Positions 7,676 through 10,294 of a stretch of 10,294 nucleotides of DNA are shown in pieces. Positions within the stretch are counted from its first letter, which is position 1, and each line of letters begins with the position of its first letter. The position numbers and the translations under genes are program-made. The notes beneath the pieces were generated by a model. That model made no database searches. It saw nothing but the letters and a program-made list of their open reading frames with translations, and was not told the origin of the DNA. Origin of the DNA: Treponema sp. (GTDB lineage: Bacteria > Spirochaetota > Spirochaetia > Treponematales > Treponemataceae); NCBI GenBank assembly GCA_017421145.1, contig JAFOTA010000106.1, positions 1-10,294 on the forward strand. Direction: 5' to 3'.

Positions 7676-7684
7676 TGATATAAT
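7676..7684 (+). promoter_or_regulatory. Extended -10 promoter for the phosphoglucomutase/exonuclease unit
   Basis: TGATATAAT combines the extended -10 element TGn with a perfect TATAAT (7679-7684). No -35 hexamer is seen at 16-18 bases; that space holds a perfect palindrome AACAATTGTT (7659-7668) followed by T residues to 7674. Start of transcription is predicted near 7691, leaving a leader of about 50 bases. Confidence 0.75.
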
Positions 7685-7704
7685 TCTCTTCACGAAAACA
7701 ATAT

Positions 7705-7720
7705 ACCTGCGGCGTCAGGT
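7705..7720 (+). other. Small hairpin in the 5' leader of the phosphoglucomutase mRNA
   Basis: ACCTG (7705-7709) and CAGGT (7716-7720) can pair around a six-base loop, ending eight bases before the GAGG Shine-Dalgarno (7729-7732). The stem is only five pairs, so it may be incidental; it could modestly affect mRNA stability or ribosome access. Confidence 0.35.
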
Positions 7721-7740
7721 TTTCCAATGAGGTTAGCAGT

Positions 7741-9522
7741 ATGGATGAAAAAGAGATTTTATCCCGTGCACAGCAGTACATTGCTGAAGAAAAAGATGAG
7801 AAATTCCGCAAGGAAGTAGAGGATCTGGTCGCAAAAAAGGATATGGCGGAACTGGAAGACAGGTTCTACCAGAGCCTTGAATTCGGAACCGGCGGACTCC
7901 GCGGAATCATGGGCGGCGGAACGAACCGAATGAACACCCTGAACATCTCCAAAGCTACCCAGGGACTTGCAAACTACATAATCAAGGCGTTCCCGGAAGA
8001 AGCGAAGAACGGAACTTTGAGCGCATGCATTGCATACGACAGCAGGCACAACCATGACAAATTCTCGGACATAACTGCACGTGTCTTTGCCGCAAACGGA
8101 ATAAAGGCATATCTTTTCACAGGAATGCGCCCTACCCCTGAACTAAGCTTTGCAATCCGCACGCTCGGATCAAAAACCGGTGTCGTCGTAACAGCAAGCC
8201 ACAATCCTCCGAAATACAACGGATACAAGGCATACTGGGCTGACGGTGCACAGGTGGTCGAGCCGCATGACAAGGGCATAATCGATGAAGTCAACGCAGT
8301 CAAGGAAGCAAAGCTCATAAGCCGTGAAGAAGGAATAAAATCCGGCAAAATCGTGCTGATTGACAAAGAGATAGACGAAAAATTCCAGAAAATGATAAAG
8401 GACAACCTCTACCGCCCGGATCTCATCAGGGAAAAGGCATCTACGGTAAAGGTAGTATATACTCCTCTCCATGGAACCGGTGCAATGCACGTTGAAAAAG
8501 TTCTCGGAGACCTCGGACTGAACGTCATCACTGTTCCAGAACAGCGCGAAGGAAACGGAGATTTCCCGACCGTAGAAAAACCGAACCCGGAAGAAGCACC
8601 TGCACTCAAAATGTCAGTGGAGCTTGCAAAGAAAGAAAAGGCAGACGTGGTTATGGCAACAGACCCGGACGCTGACCGTTTCGGAACTGCATTCCCGGAC
8701 AAAGACGGAAACTATGTCCTTATTTCAGGAAACCAGATGGGCGCTCTCCTTGCAGATTACGTCCTCCTTTCAAAGAAGGAATTCAACAGGATGCCTGCAA
8801 ATCCGGTGCTCATACGCTCAATCGTGACAAGCCCGTTCGTGGATGTCATTGCCAAAAACTACGGAGTGGAACCGGAAGAAGTGCTCACTGGATTCAAATG
8901 GATCGCATATCTTGAAGGCGAGCATGAAAAGAGCGGAAAAAAGAACTATGTGTTCGGTCTTGAAGAAAGCTACGGATATCTGGTTGAAACGGAAGTCCGC
9001 GACAAAGACGGTGTAAGTGCCGCCGCAATGTGCGCTGAAATGACCCTCTATTGGGCAAGCAAAGGAAAGAGCCTCCTCGACCGCCTGAACGACATGTACA
9101 AGAAATACGGATATTTCGAAGACAGGGCAATCAGCAAGTATTTCGAAGGAATAAAGGGACCGGGCATCATGAAAGGAATCATGACGCAGCTCCGTGAAGA
9201 AGGCCTCAAGACCCTCGGCGGAAAAAAAGTCCTCAAAATCCGCGACATACAGCAGAGCGTGGAATTCGACCCGGCAAATCCAGGTGCAAAAAACACTCTC
9301 TCATTTCCGAAGAGCAACGTACTCCAGTTCTTCCTCGAAGGCGGAACGATCGTAAGCGCAAGACCAAGCGGAACCGAGCCGAAAATCAAGTTCTACATCA
9401 ACAGCACCGTGCCTCTTGCATCAGAGACGGACAGCGGGCTTGATGAAGCGAAAAAAGAAGCCGGAAAGCTTTGCGACGCAATATCATCTGAAATTAAGGC
9501 AATACTTGATGCTGCAAAGTAA
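7741..9522 (+). CDS. Phosphoglucomutase/phosphomannomutase, PGM2-type, complete
   Basis: 593 residues, close to the roughly 580-600 of the PGM2/PgcA branch of the alpha-D-phosphohexomutases. All motifs are intact: substrate loop F48-G-T-G-G-L-R-G55; phosphoserine loop T151-A-S-H-N-P156 with catalytic S153; metal loop D308-P-D310-A-D312-R313; sugar loop E408-E-S-Y-G412 in FGLEESYGYL; phosphate loop R541-P-S-G-T-E-P547. Family knowledge: reversible conversion of glucose 1-phosphate and glucose 6-phosphate (often also mannose or pentose phosphates) via a 1,6-bisphosphate intermediate, in the cytoplasm. The EESYG loop favours glucose-type substrates, but phosphopentomutase activity is known in this branch. 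The start is supported by GAGG eight bases upstream and the extended -10 promoter. Its last 14 bases overlap the exonuclease gene. It is a clear paralogue of the larger phosphohexomutase at 4471 but belongs to a different subfamily. Confidence 0.96.
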   Translation: MDEKEILSRAQQYIAEEKDEKFRKEVEDLVAKKDMAELEDRFYQSLEFGTGGLRGIMGGGTNRMNTLNISKATQGLANYIIKAFPEEAKNGTLSACIAYDSRHNHDKFSDITARVFAANGIKAYLFTGMRPTPELSFAIRTLGSKTGVVVTASHNPPKYNGYKAYWADGAQVVEPHDKGIIDEVNAVKEAKLISREEGIKSGKIVLIDKEIDEKFQKMIKDNLYRPDLIREKASTVKVVYTPLHGTGAMHVEKVLGDLGLNVITVPEQREGNGDFPTVEKPNPEEAPALKMSVELAKKEKADVVMATDPDADRFGTAFPDKDGNYVLISGNQMGALLADYVLLSKKEFNRMPANPVLIRSIVTSPFVDVIAKNYGVEPEEVLTGFKWIAYLEGEHEKSGKKNYVFGLEESYGYLVETEVRDKDGVSAAAMCAEMTLYWASKGKSLLDRLNDMYKKYGYFEDRAISKYFEGIKGPGIMKGIMTQLREEGLKTLGGKKVLKIRDIQQSVEFDPANPGAKNTLSFPKSNVLQFFLEGGTIVSARPSGTEPKIKFYINSTVPLASETDSGLDEAKKEAGKLCDAISSEIKAILDAAK

Positions 9523-10189
9523 TCAGGGGAAAAAGCCTGTTGTGTTCAAGGACTACGAAAACATTGCCGAGCTTTTTTACAGCGGAGCGACTTTCGTAGC
9601 CTTTGATACCGAAACGACCGGTCTTAAGCCGTCATCTGATTATCTTACGGAAATCGGGGCGGTGAAATTCAACTACGATGAGGAACTCGGATCCTTTGAC
9701 CAGCTGATCAAGCCACCCGTTCCGATTCCTGCTTTTCTTGAGCAGCTGACTCACATAACGAATGAAATGGTATCTTCATGCCCGTGCGCATCATCCGTCA
9801 TCGAAGATTTTCTTATGTTTCTCGGCGGAAAGGAAACCATTCTGATTGCACACAACGCATTGTTCGACCTAGGATTTCTCAATGCAGAAATGGAGCGCAT
9901 GAACCGCCCGATAATCCCGAACATGACGATCGATTCACTTCCCTTTGCACGCTGGGTTCACCCTGAATTCAGAAGCGAATCAGAAAAAGGCCAGTACAAG
10001 CTCCAGATGCTTGCAAAACGATTCAACGTTGAGGTACGCTCGGCTCACAGGGCTGACGATGACGCACGCGTTCTTAAGGAAATCTTCCTGAAAATCATGA
10101 ACGACGCGCTTCCCATGCAGAAAAATTTCGACATGGAAAAAATACGCAGGCCTGCCCTGAAAGCATCGGATCAGCTGGAACTTTTCTAA
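9509..10189 (+). CDS. DnaQ-like DEDDh 3'-5' exonuclease with C-terminal clamp-binding motif
   Basis: 226 residues from ATG 9509. The frame is open further upstream (ATG 9416), but that start lies deep inside the phosphoglucomutase and would add 31 basic residues outside the fold. ATG 9509 has AAGG at 9496-9499, nine bases away, and overlaps the previous stop by 14 bases, which suggests translational coupling. Exonuclease motifs are complete: ExoI F-D33-T-E35-T-T-G-L, ExoII H-N116-A-L-F-D120, ExoIII H180-R-A-D-D-D185, all four acidic residues plus the histidine of the DEDDh class. The protein ends in Q222-L-E-L-F226, which matches the beta sliding-clamp consensus QL(S/D)LF with E in the variable place. 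Family knowledge: DEDDh enzymes of this type remove 3' nucleotides, as proofreading subunit epsilon or as stand-alone nucleases. Whether this is the true epsilon subunit or a separate repair or RNA exonuclease cannot be decided from the window. No link to the phosphoglucomutase beyond the shared transcript is evident. Confidence 0.93.
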   Translation: MLQSNQGKKPVVFKDYENIAELFYSGATFVAFDTETTGLKPSSDYLTEIGAVKFNYDEELGSFDQLIKPPVPIPAFLEQLTHITNEMVSSCPCASSVIEDFLMFLGGKETILIAHNALFDLGFLNAEMERMNRPIIPNMTIDSLPFARWVHPEFRSESEKGQYKLQMLAKRFNVEVRSAHRADDDARVLKEIFLKIMNDALPMQKNFDMEKIRRPALKASDQLELF

Positions 10190-10225
10190 GAAAACGCCGG
10201 ATCATTCAGCGACAACCATGACACC

Positions 10226-10255
10226 TTGCAAAAACAGCAGAATTGGGGATATACT
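10226..10255 (+). promoter_or_regulatory. Candidate sigma-70 promoter at the right edge
   Basis: TTGCAA (10226-10231) and TATACT (10250-10255, five of six consensus) are 18 bases apart. Transcription would start near 10262. This could drive the gene whose ATG is at 10292. It falls inside the alternative open frame from 10218, so only one reading may be right. Confidence 0.45.
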
Positions 10256-10279
10256 AGACCAGTGGGGACACCCGCTTGT

Positions 10280-10294
10280 GAGGTTAAATAAATG
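10280..10294 (+). CDS. Ribosome-binding site and start codon of a gene running off the window
   Basis: GAGG (10280-10283) lies eight bases before an ATG at 10292-10294, the last codon in the window, with the same GAGGTTA-type site as the phosphoglucomutase gene. With the promoter at 10226 this suggests a new gene starts here. Nothing of its product can be read. The competing reading is a frame open from ATG 10218 to the edge, starting MTPCKNSRIGD, which has no Shine-Dalgarno. Confidence 0.45.

Noticed and set aside
7974..8405. A 143-codon minus-strand open frame
   Set aside because: Antisense to the conserved phosphoserine region of the phosphoglucomutase; low-complexity S/L/F-rich product typical of a shadow frame.
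9416..9508. Upstream start for the exonuclease at ATG 9416
   Set aside because: It would overlap the phosphoglucomutase by 107 bases and add a basic segment without homology to the fold; ATG 9509 has a better-placed Shine-Dalgarno.
1..10294. CRISPR array, defence island, prophage or insertion sequence
   Set aside because: No regularly spaced repeats, terminal inverted repeats, transposase, integrase or nuclease-defence genes are seen; all genes read as housekeeping or envelope functions.

Overview
This looks like an ordinary, gene-dense stretch of a spirochaete chromosome, most likely Treponema. That assignment is inference from gene content: a periplasmic ABC-binding-protein/GGDEF/EAL receptor, a secreted protein with a discoidin-like 'NADase-type glycan-binding' domain, and an envelope protein with a LytM-like fold whose mature form starts FDWPQ. 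Base composition is moderate and fairly uniform across the genes. I see no mobile element, CRISPR array, tRNA, rRNA or sign of recent transfer.

Layout. On the minus strand, positions 1-2165 hold the first 721 codons of a membrane-anchored cyclic-di-GMP enzyme, cut by the left edge inside its EAL domain. A 225-base AT-rich divergent intergenic region follows. All other genes are on the plus strand. 2391-3455 is a membrane-anchored beta-propeller-like protein. Its stop codon lies in the Shine-Dalgarno of 3466-4356, a secreted LytM/M23-like protein that appears to have lost every zinc ligand. A hairpin/U-tract terminator (4388-4419) closes that pair, and a near-consensus promoter (4434-4462) starts the next unit: 4471-6318, a large divergent alpha-D-phosphohexomutase, and 6351-7616, a secreted discoidin-domain protein. 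A third unit, behind an extended -10 promoter (7676-7684), has 7741-9522, a complete PGM2-type phosphoglucomutase/phosphomannomutase, overlapping by 14 bases 9509-10189, a DEDDh 3'-5' exonuclease (DnaQ/epsilon-like) that ends in a sliding-clamp-binding motif. The last 105 bases hold a candidate promoter and Shine-Dalgarno leading to an ATG at the right edge.

How it fits together. Two phosphohexomutases of different subfamilies probably interconvert hexose phosphates for central metabolism and glycan precursors. The secreted proteins act in the periplasm or at the surface. The c-di-GMP receptor probably links a periplasmic ligand to intracellular signalling. No new multi-gene system is evident. 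The points most worth a second look are two genes whose -10 boxes sit 9-10 bases before the start codon (probable leaderless mRNAs), the zinc-ligand-free LytM protein coupled to a propeller, the enlarged divergent phosphohexomutase, and the stand-alone exonuclease with its own clamp motif.
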